From Pseudomonas lijiangensis (GTDB lineage Bacteria; Pseudomonadota; Gammaproteobacteria; Pseudomonadales; Pseudomonadaceae), in contig NZ_CP076668.1 of NCBI RefSeq assembly GCF_018968705.1, positions 5,405,001 to 5,469,000 of the forward strand: a DNA stretch of 64,000 bases, given 5' to 3'. A model generated the notes under the pieces. It ran no database searches. It was not told the origin of the DNA and saw only the letters and a list, made by a program, of their open reading frames with translations. Made by a program: the position numbers and the translations under genes. Positions 18,386 to 27,211 of this stretch are shown piece after piece. Every line of letters starts with the position of its first letter. Position 1 is the stretch's first letter.

Positions 18386-18955
18386 ATGAAAAAACTATCC
18401 CCGAGCTATCTCAAGCATCAGTTCCTGATCGCCATGCCTCACATGCACGATCAGAACTTCGCGCAAACCTTGACGTATATCGTCGAGCACAACGCCAATG
18501 GTGCAATGGGTCTGGTGATAAACCGCCCGCAGAGCCTGAGCCTGGCCGATGTGCTCGAACAGTTGCGACCGGAGCTGCCCGCTCCCGTGCGCTGCCAGCA
18601 CATCCCCATTCATTCCGGTGGCCCGGTACAGACCGACCGCGGGTTCGTGCTGCACCCAAGCGGCCAGATATTTCAGGCAACGGTCGAGCTGGGCGGCATT
18701 TCGTTGTCCACGTCACAGGACGTGCTGTTTTCCATCGCCGACGGCTACGGCCCTGATCAAAATGTGATCGCCCTGGGCTACGCCGGCTGGGACGCGGGTC
18801 AACTGGATGCCGAAATGGCCGCCAATGCCTGGCTGACCTGCCCTTTCGACCCGGCCATCCTGTTCGAGGTCGACAGCGAACTGCGGCTCGACGCTGCGGC
18901 AGCGCGCCTGGGGATCAATCTGAATCTGCTCTCTACCCAGGCAGGTCACGCCTGA
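18386..18955 (+). CDS. algH: YqgE/AlgH family protein
   Basis: A 189-residue protein of the UPF0301 (DUF179) family. The conserved N-terminus FLIAMPHMHDQNFAQTLTYI and NGAMGLVINRP are plain, as is the GGPVQTDRGFVLH segment. Biochemical function is unsettled. In P. aeruginosa the gene was linked to alginate regulation. The start at 18386 (MKKLSPSYLKHQFL) gives the family's usual length. The stop overlaps the ruvX start (TGATG), indicating coupled translation. Confidence 0.88.
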   Translation: MKKLSPSYLKHQFLIAMPHMHDQNFAQTLTYIVEHNANGAMGLVINRPQSLSLADVLEQLRPELPAPVRCQHIPIHSGGPVQTDRGFVLHPSGQIFQATVELGGISLSTSQDVLFSIADGYGPDQNVIALGYAGWDAGQLDAEMAANAWLTCPFDPAILFEVDSELRLDAAAARLGINLNLLSTQAGHA

Positions 18956-19398
18956 TGGCTGCATTGCGCCTGCTCCTGGGTTTCGATTACGGCACCAAAC
19001 AGATCGGCATTGCGGTCGGCCAGGCCATTACCGGTCAGGCCCGCGAGCTGTGCACGCTCAAGGCCCAGAACGGCGTCCCGGACTGGGACAAGGTTCAGGC
19101 GCTGATTACCGAGTGGAAACCCGATGCCATCGTGGTCGGCCTGCCGCTGAACATGGACGGTACGCCCAGTGAAATGAGCGCCCGGGCCGAAAAGTTCTCG
19201 CGCAAGCTCAATGGCCGCTTCAACATTCCGGTCTACACCCACGATGAACGCCTGACCACCTTTGAAGCCAAGGGCGAACGCATGGCCCGTGGCGGTCAGC
19301 GTGGTAGCAGCTATCGCGACAATCCCGTGGATGCCATCGCCGCCGCGCTTTTGCTGCAAGGCTGGCTGGATGCCCATCCCGAGTTGTTGAATGCGTGA
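18955..19398 (+). CDS. ruvX: Putative pre-16S rRNA nuclease, RuvX/YqgF family
   Basis: A 147-residue RNase H-like nuclease implicated in maturing the 5' end of 16S rRNA. The first catalytic Asp is in LLGFDYGTKQIG. Further family motifs are VVGLPLNMDGT, YTHDERLTT and the C-terminal DNPVDAIAAALLLQGWL with its acidic residue. It overlaps the end of algH by one base and precedes pyrR by 100 bp, where a small CTGCCC/GGGCAG hairpin (19456-19470) lies. Confidence 0.9.
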   Translation: MAALRLLLGFDYGTKQIGIAVGQAITGQARELCTLKAQNGVPDWDKVQALITEWKPDAIVVGLPLNMDGTPSEMSARAEKFSRKLNGRFNIPVYTHDERLTTFEAKGERMARGGQRGSSYRDNPVDAIAAALLLQGWLDAHPELLNA

Positions 19399-19498
19399 CT
19401 TTTCGGGCCAGAACAGCTTCGAGATACCCGGATTTCAAGTTTCCGCCTGAGCAGCCTGCCCGATGGGCAGTGCCCGGCCCTTTGATCAAGGAGCAATC

Positions 19499-20017
19499 AT
19501 GAGCTTGCCCAACCCCAGCGATCTGATTCGTCAGATGGCTACCGACCTGAGCGCTCACCTGAGCAAGCGCGGCATCAACGACCCTCGTTTCATCGGCATC
19601 CGCACCGGCGGTGTATGGGTCGCACAGGCGCTGCTCAAGGCCCTGGAAAACGACACGCCCCTCGGCACACTGGATGTGTCCTTCTATCGCGACGACTTCA
19701 GCCAGAACGGCCTTCATCCTCAGGTTCGCCCCTCAGAGCTGCCTTTCGAGATCGAAGGCCAGCACCTGGTCCTGATCGATGACGTGCTCATGAGCGGGCG
19801 CACCATTCGTGCAGCCCTCAACGAACTGTTCGATTACGGACGCCCGGCCAGTGTCACGCTGGTCTGCCTGCTGGATCTGGACGCCGGTGAACTGCCGATT
19901 CGCCCCAACGTGGTGGGCGCATCGCTGTCCCTGGCCCCCGACGAGCGCGTCAAGCTGACCGGCCCCGAGCCGCTGGCGCTCGAGCTTCAAGACCTTTCCA
20001 CCGCTTCAGCCCTTTAA
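19499..20017 (+). CDS. pyrR: PyrR: pyrimidine operon regulator / uracil phosphoribosyltransferase
   Basis: A 172-residue type I phosphoribosyltransferase. The PRPP-binding loop is [17 protein letters not shown] (about residues 90-106), and [13 protein letters not shown] forms the PPi loop. Family members bind UMP and regulate pyr genes in some bacteria. In Pseudomonas its regulatory role on pyrBC' is suggested but I cannot show it here. The ATG at 19499 follows AAGGAGCAATC, a strong ribosome site. It precedes pyrB by 12 bp, so pyrR-pyrB-pyrC' is an operon. Confidence 0.93.
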   Translation: MSLPNPSDLIRQMATDLSAHLSKRGINDPRFIGIRTGGVWVAQALLKALENDTPLGTLDVSFYRDDFSQNGLHPQVRPSELPFEIEGQHLVLIDDVLMSGRTIRAALNELFDYGRPASVTLVCLLDLDAGELPIRPNVVGASLSLAPDERVKLTGPEPLALELQDLSTASAL

Positions 20018-20029
20018 GAGTCCCTTGCG

Positions 20030-21034
20030 ATGACGCCTCTCGACGCCAAGCGCCCGCTGCAACTCAACCATCAGGGTCAGCTGCGCCATTTTCTGTCTCT
20101 GGACGGCTTGCCCCGCGAGCTGCTCACCGAAATCCTCGACACGGCTGACTCCTTCCTTGAAGTCGGCGCCCGTGCGGTGAAGAAAGTCCCGCTGTTGCGT
20201 GGCAAGACCGTCTGCAACGTGTTCTTCGAGAACTCGACCCGCACGCGGACCACCTTCGAACTCGCCGCCCAGCGGCTGTCGGCGGACGTCATCACCCTCA
20301 ACGTGTCGACGTCCTCCACCAGCAAGGGCGAGACGCTGTTCGACACCCTGCGCAATCTGGAAGCCATGGCTGCCGACATGTTTGTCGTCCGCCATGCCGA
20401 CTCCGGCGCAGCCCACTTCATTGCCGAGCACGTGTGCCCGGAAGTGGCGATCATCAACGGCGGCGACGGCCGTCACGCGCACCCGACCCAGGGCATGCTC
20501 GACATGCTGACGATCCGTCGCCACAAAGGCAGTTTCGAGAACCTGTCGGTGGCCATCGTCGGCGATATCCTGCACTCGCGAGTGGCGCGCTCCAACATGC
20601 TGGCCCTCAAGGCGCTGGGTTGCCCGGACATCCGTGTCATCGGGCCGAAAACCCTGTTGCCCATCGGCATCGAACAGTACGGGGTCAAGGTTTACACGGA
20701 CCTGACCGAAGGCCTGAAGGATGTGGACGTGGTCATCATGCTGCGCCTGCAACGCGAACGCATGACCGGCGGCCTGCTGCCCAGCGAAGGCGAGTTCTAC
20801 CGCCTGTTTGGCCTGACCACTGCACGTCTGGCGGGCGCCAAGCCGGATGCCATCGTCATGCACCCAGGCCCGATCAACCGAGGCGTGGAAATCGAATCGG
20901 CCGTGGCCGACGGCGCGCACTCCGTCATTCTCAATCAGGTGACCTACGGGATCGCCGTGCGCATGGCCGTACTGTCCATGGCCATGAGCGGACAAACCGC
21001 ACAACGACAATTCGAGCAGGAGAACGCCCTGTGA
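20030..21034 (+). CDS. pyrB: Aspartate carbamoyltransferase catalytic chain
   Basis: A 334-residue enzyme that condenses carbamoyl phosphate and aspartate in the first committed step of UMP synthesis. The carbamoyl phosphate loop [13 protein letters not shown], the HPTQGMLD motif and [13 protein letters not shown] are all present. Pseudomonas ATCases form a dodecamer with the inactive dihydroorotase-like PyrC' encoded by the next gene, whose GTG start overlaps the pyrB stop (GTGA). Confidence 0.96.
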   Translation: MTPLDAKRPLQLNHQGQLRHFLSLDGLPRELLTEILDTADSFLEVGARAVKKVPLLRGKTVCNVFFENSTRTRTTFELAAQRLSADVITLNVSTSSTSKGETLFDTLRNLEAMAADMFVVRHADSGAAHFIAEHVCPEVAIINGGDGRHAHPTQGMLDMLTIRRHKGSFENLSVAIVGDILHSRVARSNMLALKALGCPDIRVIGPKTLLPIGIEQYGVKVYTDLTEGLKDVDVVIMLRLQRERMTGGLLPSEGEFYRLFGLTTARLAGAKPDAIVMHPGPINRGVEIESAVADGAHSVILNQVTYGIAVRMAVLSMAMSGQTAQRQFEQENAL

Positions 21035-22302
21035 AGCTCAGCATTCTCGGCGCTCGCGTCATCGACCCGGTCAGCGGGCTGGATAAAATCACGGATCTGC
21101 ACCTTGAAGCGGGCAAGATCCTCGCCATCGGCGCTGCTCCGTCAGGCTTCGAGGCGACACAGACCATCGACGCCAACGGTCTGGTGGCCGCACCCGGCCT
21201 CGTGGACCTCAATGTCTCCCTGCGCGAGCCGGGTTACAGCCGCAAAGGCACCATCGCCAGCGAAACCCGTGCGGCAACGGCAGGCGGCGTGACCAGCCTG
21301 TGCTGCCCACCGCGCACCAAACCGGTCCTCGACACCTCGGCAGTGGCCGAACTGATCCTGGACCGCGCTCGCGAAGCCGGTTACAGCAAGGTTTTCCCTG
21401 TCGGCGCCTTGAGCAAAGGATTGGAAGGCGAACAACTGGCCGAACTCATCGCTCTGCGCGATGCCGGCTGCGTGGCATTCGGCAATGGCCTGAGCAGCTT
21501 CAGCAATACCCGTACCCTCTGCCGGGCGCTGGAATATGCGGCGACCTTCGACCTGACGGTGATTTTCAACTCTCAGGATCGCGACCTGGCTGAAGGCGGC
21601 CTGGCCCATGAGGGCCCGACTGCCAGCTTCCTGGGTCTGGCAGGCATTCCGGAAACAGCGGAAACCGTGGCGCTGGCCCGGGACCTGCTGCTGGTGGAAC
21701 AAAGCGGTGTTCGTGCGCACTTCAGCCAGTTGACCAGCGCCCGCGGCGCAGCCCTGATCGCCCAGGCGCAAGCCCGCGGCCTGCCGGTGACCGCCGATGT
21801 GGCCTTGTATCAGTTGATACTGACCGATGAAGCCTTGATCGACTTCTCCAGCCTGTATCACGTCCAGCCGCCACTGCGCACCCGCGCTGACCGCGACGGT
21901 CTGCGTGAAGCCGTGAAATCCGGTGTGATCCAGGCCATCTCCAGCCATCACCAGCCTCACGAGCGTGACGCCAAGCTGGCACCTTTCGGTGCGACAGAGC
22001 CGGGCATCAGCAGCGTCGAGCTGTTGCTGCCGCTGGCGATGACGCTGGTTGAAGATGGCCTGCTCGACCTGCCCACCCTGATCGCCCGCCTGAGCTCCGG
22101 CCCTGCAACCGCCTTGCGCCTGCCAGCCGGGCAATTGAGCGCGGGTTCGGCGGCTGATCTGGTGCTGTTCGATCCGGCAGCTTCGACGGTTGCCGGCGAG
22201 AAATGGCTGTCCAAAGGCGACAACTGCCCGTTCCTGGGCCATTGCCTGCCCGGAGCGGTGCGTTACACGCTGGTGGATGGACGGATCAGTTACAGCGCGT
22301 AG
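21031..22302 (+). CDS. pyrC': PyrC', non-catalytic dihydroorotase homologue of the ATCase complex
   Basis: A 423-residue amidohydrolase-fold protein starting at GTG within the pyrB stop codon. Active dihydroorotases have D-x-H-x-H-L-R before PG, with the two His binding metal. Here the segment reads [11 protein letters not shown], so positions 61 and 63 are Asn and Ser. Loss of both metal ligands fits the known Pseudomonas PyrC', which is required to assemble ATCase but has no dihydroorotase activity. A true PyrC must be encoded elsewhere. The start choice follows the coupling with pyrB and the family N-terminus [12 protein letters not shown]. Confidence 0.92.
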   Translation: MKLSILGARVIDPVSGLDKITDLHLEAGKILAIGAAPSGFEATQTIDANGLVAAPGLVDLNVSLREPGYSRKGTIASETRAATAGGVTSLCCPPRTKPVLDTSAVAELILDRAREAGYSKVFPVGALSKGLEGEQLAELIALRDAGCVAFGNGLSSFSNTRTLCRALEYAATFDLTVIFNSQDRDLAEGGLAHEGPTASFLGLAGIPETAETVALARDLLLVEQSGVRAHFSQLTSARGAALIAQAQARGLPVTADVALYQLILTDEALIDFSSLYHVQPPLRTRADRDGLREAVKSGVIQAISSHHQPHERDAKLAPFGATEPGISSVELLLPLAMTLVEDGLLDLPTLIARLSSGPATALRLPAGQLSAGSAADLVLFDPAASTVAGEKWLSKGDNCPFLGHCLPGAVRYTLVDGRISYSA

Positions 22303-22310
22303 CTCCTACC

Positions 22311-22467
22311 GGGTAATGCCGATCATTTAAGGTCAATAAATTACTTTGTGGGAGGCAGCTTGCTGGCGACTTCAGCGTACGACGCGGAATATCTGCCGGT
22401 TGCAGGTTTTTTCGCCAGCAAGCTGCCTCCCACACGTTTTGTTTGTGTTAACTGATCGGTATTACCC
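22311..22467. mobile_element. MITE-like element around a REPIN, copy 2
   Basis: Outer ends are GGGTAATGCCGATCATTTAA (from 22311) and, inverted, GGGTAATACCGATCAGTTAA (22467-22448). The inner REP pair has arms GTGGGAGGCAGCTTGCTGGC at 22349-22368 and its inverse ending at 22434. The element fills the whole gap between pyrC' and the TM2 gene, and its right end abuts the TM2 stop codon. Confidence 0.65.
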
Positions 22468-22872
22468 TCAACCGCGCTGCGCGTTCTTGATGGATATCTG
22501 GTTATTCATCGTCCAGAAATCATAAAGCACGCCCAGCAGGAACAGCCCGCCTGTCAGCAGGTAGATAAACCCGGTAATCCACTTGCCCTGATACATGCGG
22601 TGAACACCGAAAATGCCCAGGAAGGTCAGCAACAGCCACGCCACGTTGTAGTCGGTCGAGCCCTGATTGAAGCGCAGGTCGGCTTCGCGATCCATGGACG
22701 GGATCAGAAACAGGTCGATCAGCCAGCCAATCCCCAACAAGCCGAAGGTGAAGAACCAGATAGTCCCGGTCACCGGCTTGCCATAGTAAAAACGATGCGC
22801 CCCCAGAAAGCCGACAATCCACAGCAGATACCCCAAAAGCTTGCTGTGCGTATCCGGTCGATAGCTGTTCAT
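22468..22872 (-). CDS. TM2-domain membrane protein
   Basis: A 134-residue integral membrane protein with two TM2-type repeats, each a helix-turn-helix pair with the signature G-x-H-R-F/M-Y (GFLGAHRFYYGKPVTG near residue 20 and GIFGVHRMYQGKWITG near 87). Four hydrophobic helices result. TM2 proteins have no settled function in bacteria. The gene stands alone between the MITE-like element and a divergent 250-bp gap before the NlpC/P60 gene. Confidence 0.82.
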   Translation of the reverse strand: MNSYRPDTHSKLLGYLLWIVGFLGAHRFYYGKPVTGTIWFFTFGLLGIGWLIDLFLIPSMDREADLRFNQGSTDYNVAWLLLTFLGIFGVHRMYQGKWITGFIYLLTGGLFLLGVLYDFWTMNNQISIKNAQRG

Positions 22873-23122
22873 TTCTTACCTCTTTGAGCTGATAGAAAAA
22901 AATATGTGTGAATTTTGTGACTTCCACGAGGCGTTCCGACGTATGGCAGTACGTCGCTAGTGGATGAGCCAACCCCTTGTCAGCAAAGGGATTGAGCCGG
23001 GAACCGAAAGAGTTTGTCGCACAAAACGTAACGATGCGAGTGTGATCGGGTCGACAAATGGGGTCAGGTTTGATCGAAAAGCTGTTATAAAGTTGCGCGC
23101 TGACCACTATGAGCCTTGCAAA

Positions 23123-23806
23123 ATGCGTCCCTTTTTCAAGACATGGCTAACCATTTGCCTTTTTATGCCTCTGGCCGCCCACGCCACCAACCGTGAGCAA
23201 CAGCTTCCTGCGAGCTTCACCGGCTATACCGCCAAGAGCCACTTTTCTCCAGTCATCACACCTCGCACTATCCCGCTGGAAGCCTCTATCCCTCTCAAGT
23301 TTCAAAGTGCCACCGACACTCAGATACCGGCACCAGGAAAGAATTCAGCCAAGCACGTCAAAGCCACCAAGGCCGTATCGACCGCCAATGCCAAACAAGG
23401 CAATGCTGTCGTGAAGCGCGCCTTGCAAGCGGTCGGCACCCCTTATCGCTGGGGCGGCAACACGCCGGGCAAAGGTCTGGATTGCAGCGGGCTGGTGAAA
23501 TACGCCTTCAACGACGTGCAGGAAGTCGATCTGCCGCGCACCTCCAATGCCATGGCTGAAGGTCATGGCCAGAAGGTCGATCGCAAGGATCTGAAGCCGG
23601 GCGACCTGCTGTTCTTCAATATCAAGAGCCGCAAGATCAACCATGTGGCCATCTACCTGGGCAATGATCGCTTCGTACATGCACCCCGTCGTGGCAAGGC
23701 AGTGACTGTCGATACGCTGAAAAAGCCGTACTGGAACAGCCACTACAAGATCGCCAAGCGCGTTCTGCCCAAGCAGGCAGCGCCCATCCATCTCGCCCAG
23801 CGATAA
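23123..23806 (+). CDS. NlpC/P60 (C40) cell-wall peptidase
   Basis: A 227-residue exported endopeptidase that should cut peptide stems of peptidoglycan. A signal peptide spans residues 1-21 (MRPFFKTWLTICLFMPLAAHA). A variable linker follows, then the C40 domain from about 92. Catalytic residues seen are C121 (GLDCSGLVKYAF), H174 (INHVAIYLG) and H187 (FVHAPR). The start is placed at the ATG that gives the signal peptide, since upstream codons encode no family sequence. Convergent with pilT across a strong hairpin. Confidence 0.88.
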   Translation: MRPFFKTWLTICLFMPLAAHATNREQQLPASFTGYTAKSHFSPVITPRTIPLEASIPLKFQSATDTQIPAPGKNSAKHVKATKAVSTANAKQGNAVVKRALQAVGTPYRWGGNTPGKGLDCSGLVKYAFNDVQEVDLPRTSNAMAEGHGQKVDRKDLKPGDLLFFNIKSRKINHVAIYLGNDRFVHAPRRGKAVTVDTLKKPYWNSHYKIAKRVLPKQAAPIHLAQR

Positions 23807-23814
23807 CGCATGAA

Positions 23815-23838
23815 GGCCTGTCTCATCACAGACAGGCC
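23815..23838. terminator. Bidirectional hairpin between the C40 peptidase gene and pilT
   Basis: GGCCTGTCT, loop CATCAC, AGACAGGCC: a perfect 9-bp stem in the 37-bp gap between convergent genes. No long T-run follows on either side, so strength is uncertain. Confidence 0.6.
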
Positions 23839-23843
23839 CTCAA

Positions 23844-24878
23844 TCAGAAGTTATCAGGCACCTTGGCCCGCTCCCGCGCACTCTCGCGGGTAATCAGCCC
23901 TTTCTTCACCAGATCTGCCAGACACATATCCAGCGTCTGCATGCCCACCGACCCGCCCGTCTGGATGGCCGAGTACATCTGCGGCACCTTGTCTTCACGG
24001 ATCAGGTTACGAATCGCGGGCGTGCCCATCATGATTTCGTGAGCTGCCACACGCCCACCCCCCACTTTCTTGAGCAGCGACTGCGAAACCACGGCATGCA
24101 GTGACTCGGAAAGCATGGAGCGGATCATGGATTTCTCCTCCGCCGGAAACACGTCGACCACACGGTCGATGGTCTTGGCCGCCGAGGTGGTGTGTAAGGT
24201 GCCAAAGACCAGGTGGCCGGTTTCAGCAGCCGTCAGCGCCAGGCGAATGGTTTCCAGGTCGCGCAGCTCACCCACCAGAATCACGTCAGGGTCTTCACGC
24301 AGGGCCGAGCGCAAGGCCTCGGAAAAGCCCAGCGTATCGCGATGCACTTCACGCTGGTTGACCAGGCACTTCTTGGATTCGTGAACGAATTCGATAGGGT
24401 CTTCGATGGTCAGGATATGGTGATGCTTGTTGCAGTTCAGGTAATCGATCATCGCCGCCAGCGTGGTCGACTTGCCCGAACCGGTCGGCCCGGTCACCAG
24501 AATCAGGCCGCGAGGCACGTCGGTAATCTTGCGAAACACTTCCCCCATGCCCAGGTCTTCCATGCTCAGGATCTTGGAGGGAATGGTCCGGAATACCGCG
24601 CCTGCGCCACGGTTCTGATTGAAGGCGTTGACCCGGAAACGGGCGACACCCGGCACCTCAAAGGAAAAGTCGGTTTCCAGGGACTCCTCGAACGCCTGAC
24701 GCTGCTTGTCGTTCATGATGTCGTAGATCAGCGCCTTGACCTCCTTGGCATCCAGCGGCGGCAGGTTGATCCGCCGCACATCGCCGTCCACACGGATCAT
24801 CGGCGGCAGGCCCGCAGAGAGGTGCAAGTCCGACGCGCCCTGTTTGGCACTGAAAGCCAGCAGCTCGGTAATATCCAT
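23844..24878 (-). CDS. pilT: PilT type IV pilus retraction ATPase
   Basis: A 344-residue hexameric cytoplasmic ATPase that powers pilus retraction. The Walker A loop is GPTGSGKST at residues 130-138, and the Asp box, His box and AIRNLIREDK (C-terminal PilT signature) are present. The start is set at the ATG at 24878 (MDITELLAFSAKQGASDLHL), the canonical PilT N-terminus. Four extra in-frame codons upstream are not conserved. No pilU gene follows, unlike the usual pilT-pilU pair, and a convergent peptidase gene lies next. It is divergent from yggS. Confidence 0.95.
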   Translation of the reverse strand: MDITELLAFSAKQGASDLHLSAGLPPMIRVDGDVRRINLPPLDAKEVKALIYDIMNDKQRQAFEESLETDFSFEVPGVARFRVNAFNQNRGAGAVFRTIPSKILSMEDLGMGEVFRKITDVPRGLILVTGPTGSGKSTTLAAMIDYLNCNKHHHILTIEDPIEFVHESKKCLVNQREVHRDTLGFSEALRSALREDPDVILVGELRDLETIRLALTAAETGHLVFGTLHTTSAAKTIDRVVDVFPAEEKSMIRSMLSESLHAVVSQSLLKKVGGGRVAAHEIMMGTPAIRNLIREDKVPQMYSAIQTGGSVGMQTLDMCLADLVKKGLITRESARERAKVPDNF

Positions 24879-24933
24879 ACAGCTCCTCAATCACATAGAA
24901 TGCCGCAGACTTTAGCCCTGCTGGCGCAAATCA

Positions 24934-25620
24934 ATGTCCACGATAGCAGCGAACATTTCAACGCTCGAAGAACGAATTCGCGCAGCGGCACACGCCGCGC
25001 AACGCAACCCGTCCGCAATCGGCCTGTTGGCCGTCAGCAAGACCAAGCCGTCAGGCGACCTGCGCGAAGCCTTTGCCGCCGGCCTGCGCGATTTTGGCGA
25101 AAACTATTTGCAGGAAGCCCTGGGCAAACAGCAGGAATTGACCGACCTGCCCTTGTGTTGGCATTTCATCGGCCCCATTCAGTCGAACAAGACGCGCGCT
25201 ATCGCCGAGAACTTCGCCTGGGTACATTCCGTGGACCGCCTGAAAATCGCTCAACGCCTGTCCGAGCAACGCCCCGAGCACCTTGAGCCGCTCAATATCT
25301 GCATTCAGGTCAATGTCAGCGGCGAGGCGAGCAAGTCTGGCTGTACGCCTCAGGACCTGCCAGCCCTGGCCGCAGCCATAAACGAACTGCCCCGCCTGAA
25401 GCTGCGCGGGCTGATGGCGATTCCCGAACCCACAGATGACAGCGCCGAACAGAACGCTGCCTTTGCTGCGGTCCGTACACTGCAAGAACAACTGAACCTG
25501 CCACTGGACACACTTTCCATGGGTATGAGCCACGACCTGGAAGCCGCCATTGCCCAAGGCGCGACCTGGGTGCGGATCGGCACTGCCCTTTTTGGCGCCC
25601 GTGACTACGGCCAGCCATAA
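24934..25620 (+). CDS. yggS: YggS/PROSC pyridoxal-phosphate homeostasis protein
   Basis: A 228-residue single-barrel PLP-binding protein. The cofactor lysine is K36 in LLAVSKTKP. FGENYLQEALGKQQEL and MGMSHDLEAAIAQGATWVRIGTALFG are family signatures that hold the phosphate. It buffers PLP and affects amino acid pools. No enzymatic turnover is known. It precedes proC by 22 bp, a pairing conserved in many bacteria. Confidence 0.93.
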   Translation: MSTIAANISTLEERIRAAAHAAQRNPSAIGLLAVSKTKPSGDLREAFAAGLRDFGENYLQEALGKQQELTDLPLCWHFIGPIQSNKTRAIAENFAWVHSVDRLKIAQRLSEQRPEHLEPLNICIQVNVSGEASKSGCTPQDLPALAAAINELPRLKLRGLMAIPEPTDDSAEQNAAFAAVRTLQEQLNLPLDTLSMGMSHDLEAAIAQGATWVRIGTALFGARDYGQP

Positions 25621-25642
25621 CCCACATACAAGGATCTCTTTC

Positions 25643-26461
25643 ATGAGCAAGACTCGTATCGCCTTTGTCGGCGCCGGAAACATGGCAGCCAGCCTGATCG
25701 GCGGCTTGCGCGCCCAGGGCGTGGAAGCCGCACTGATCCGCGCCAGTGATCCGGGTGCCGAAACCCGCGAGCGCATCGCAACCGAGCACGGCATCACCGT
25801 GGTCGCCGACAACGCAGAAGCCATCGAAGGCGCGGATGTGGTGCTGCTGGCTGTAAAACCGCAAATGATGAAAGCCGTCTGCGAAGCCCTGCGCCCAAGC
25901 CTCAAGCCTCAACAACTGATAGTCTCCATTGCCGCAGGCATCACTTGCGCCAGCATGACTCAGTGGCTGGGCGAGTCGCCTATCGTACGCTGCATGCCCA
26001 ACACGCCGGCTTTGCTGCGCCAGGGCGTCAGCGGCCTGTACGCCACCGACAAGGTCAGCGCCGCACAACGCGAGCAGGCCGAGCAGTTGCTGTCGGCGGT
26101 GGGCATCGCGGTCTGGCTGGACGAAGAGAAACAACTGGATGCCGTGACCGCTGTCTCCGGTAGCGGCCCGGCGTATTTCTTCCTGATGATCGAGGCAATG
26201 ACAGCGGCGGGCGTAAAACTGGGCCTGCCCGAAGACGTTGCCAAAAAGCTCACCCTGCAAACCGCTCTGGGAGCCGCGTTGATGGCAACCGGCAGTGATG
26301 TGGATGCCGCCGAATTGCGTCGCCGCGTGACCTCACCTGCCGGCACCACGGAGGCCGCCATCAAGGCGTTCCAGGCAGGCGGTTTTGAAGCACTGGTAGA
26401 AACGGCCCTCAGCGCCGCTGATAATCGTTCGGCAGAATTGGCCGAATTACTGGGTAAATAA
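25643..26461 (+). CDS. proC: Pyrroline-5-carboxylate reductase
   Basis: A 272-residue NAD(P)H-dependent enzyme that makes proline from pyrroline-5-carboxylate. It has the Rossmann loop FVGAGNMAASLIGGL near the start, the VVLLAVKPQMM strand, and the C-terminal signature VSGSGPAYFFLMIEAM with SPAGTTEAAI. The ATG at 25643 follows AAGGATC. It lies between yggS and yggT in one plus-strand run. Confidence 0.95.
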   Translation: MSKTRIAFVGAGNMAASLIGGLRAQGVEAALIRASDPGAETRERIATEHGITVVADNAEAIEGADVVLLAVKPQMMKAVCEALRPSLKPQQLIVSIAAGITCASMTQWLGESPIVRCMPNTPALLRQGVSGLYATDKVSAAQREQAEQLLSAVGIAVWLDEEKQLDAVTAVSGSGPAYFFLMIEAMTAAGVKLGLPEDVAKKLTLQTALGAALMATGSDVDAAELRRRVTSPAGTTEAAIKAFQAGGFEALVETALSAADNRSAELAELLGK

Positions 26462-26487
26462 TTTTCCAGGCTTTCCGGAGCAGATCG

Positions 26488-27078
26488 ATGATTGGATTGA
26501 ACACCGCTGCAATTTACGTCCTGCAAACCATTGGCAGTCTCTATCTGCTGATCATCCTCTTGCGCTTCGTGCTGCAACTGGTGCGGGCGAACTTCTACAA
26601 CCCGCTGAGCCAGTTCACCGTCAAAGCCACACAGCCATTGCTCAAGCCTCTGCGCCGGATCATCCCGAGCCTGTTCGGCCTGGACATGTCTTCTCTGGTG
26701 CTCGCGATCATCGTGCAACTGATCCTCATGGCCCTGACCCTGCTGCTGAGCTACGGCACCACCGGTGACCCGCTGCACCTGCTGATCTGGGCAATCATTG
26801 GCGTGACGGCGCTGTTCCTGAAGATATTCTTCTTTGCCCTGATCATCAGCGTGATCCTGTCCTGGGTCGCACCGGGCAGCCACAACCCGGGTGCCGAACT
26901 GGTCAACCAGATCTGCGAGCCTGCACTGGCACCGTTCCGCAAGTTCCTGCCCAACCTGGGCGGCCTGGACCTGTCGCCGATCTTCGCCTTCCTGGCCCTC
27001 AAGCTGCTGGACATGCTGGTCATCAACAACCTGGCTGCCATGAGCATGATGCCGCAGGTTCTGCGCATGCTGATCTGA
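26488..27078 (+). CDS. yggT: YggT-family membrane protein
   Basis: A 196-residue integral membrane protein with two YggT repeats, each containing hydrophobic helices and a F-Y-N-P/H-N-P turn ([19 protein letters not shown] near 30, and a second at about 125). Roles in osmotic or ionic homeostasis and septum placement have been proposed for the family, but none is shown here. A CCGGAGC ribosome site lies 8 nt before ATG. It is likely co-transcribed with yggS and proC. Confidence 0.88.
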   Translation: MIGLNTAAIYVLQTIGSLYLLIILLRFVLQLVRANFYNPLSQFTVKATQPLLKPLRRIIPSLFGLDMSSLVLAIIVQLILMALTLLLSYGTTGDPLHLLIWAIIGVTALFLKIFFFALIISVILSWVAPGSHNPGAELVNQICEPALAPFRKFLPNLGGLDLSPIFAFLALKLLDMLVINNLAAMSMMPQVLRMLI

Positions 27079-27084
27079 TGGTTG

Positions 27085-27140
27085 TTCGCGAATGAATTCG
27101 CTCCCACGAGATTGTGTGTGGGAGCGGATTCATCCGCGAA
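27085..27140. repeat. REP inverted pair between yggT and metX
   Basis: TTCGCGAATGAATTCGCTCC and the inverted arm GGAGCGGATTCATCCGCGAA form a close pair with a short loop. Same family as 5661-5950. As RNA it would fold to a long hairpin after yggT. Confidence 0.8.
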
Positions 27141-27211
27141 AAGCTTTCCTCTGTTGCCGCTCCCCCCCGCGATCTTTAGACTTACGCCTCATTCAAGCGA
27201 GAGCAGGGTCG

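Noticed and set aside
19456..19470. PyrR-responsive attenuator before pyrR
   Set aside because: Only a 6-bp hairpin is visible, with no T-run or leader peptide. Not enough to call.
20434..21030. Longer reading of pyrC' from an upstream ATG
   Set aside because: The extra ~200 codons lie inside pyrB in another frame. The GTG overlapping the pyrB stop gives the family N-terminus.
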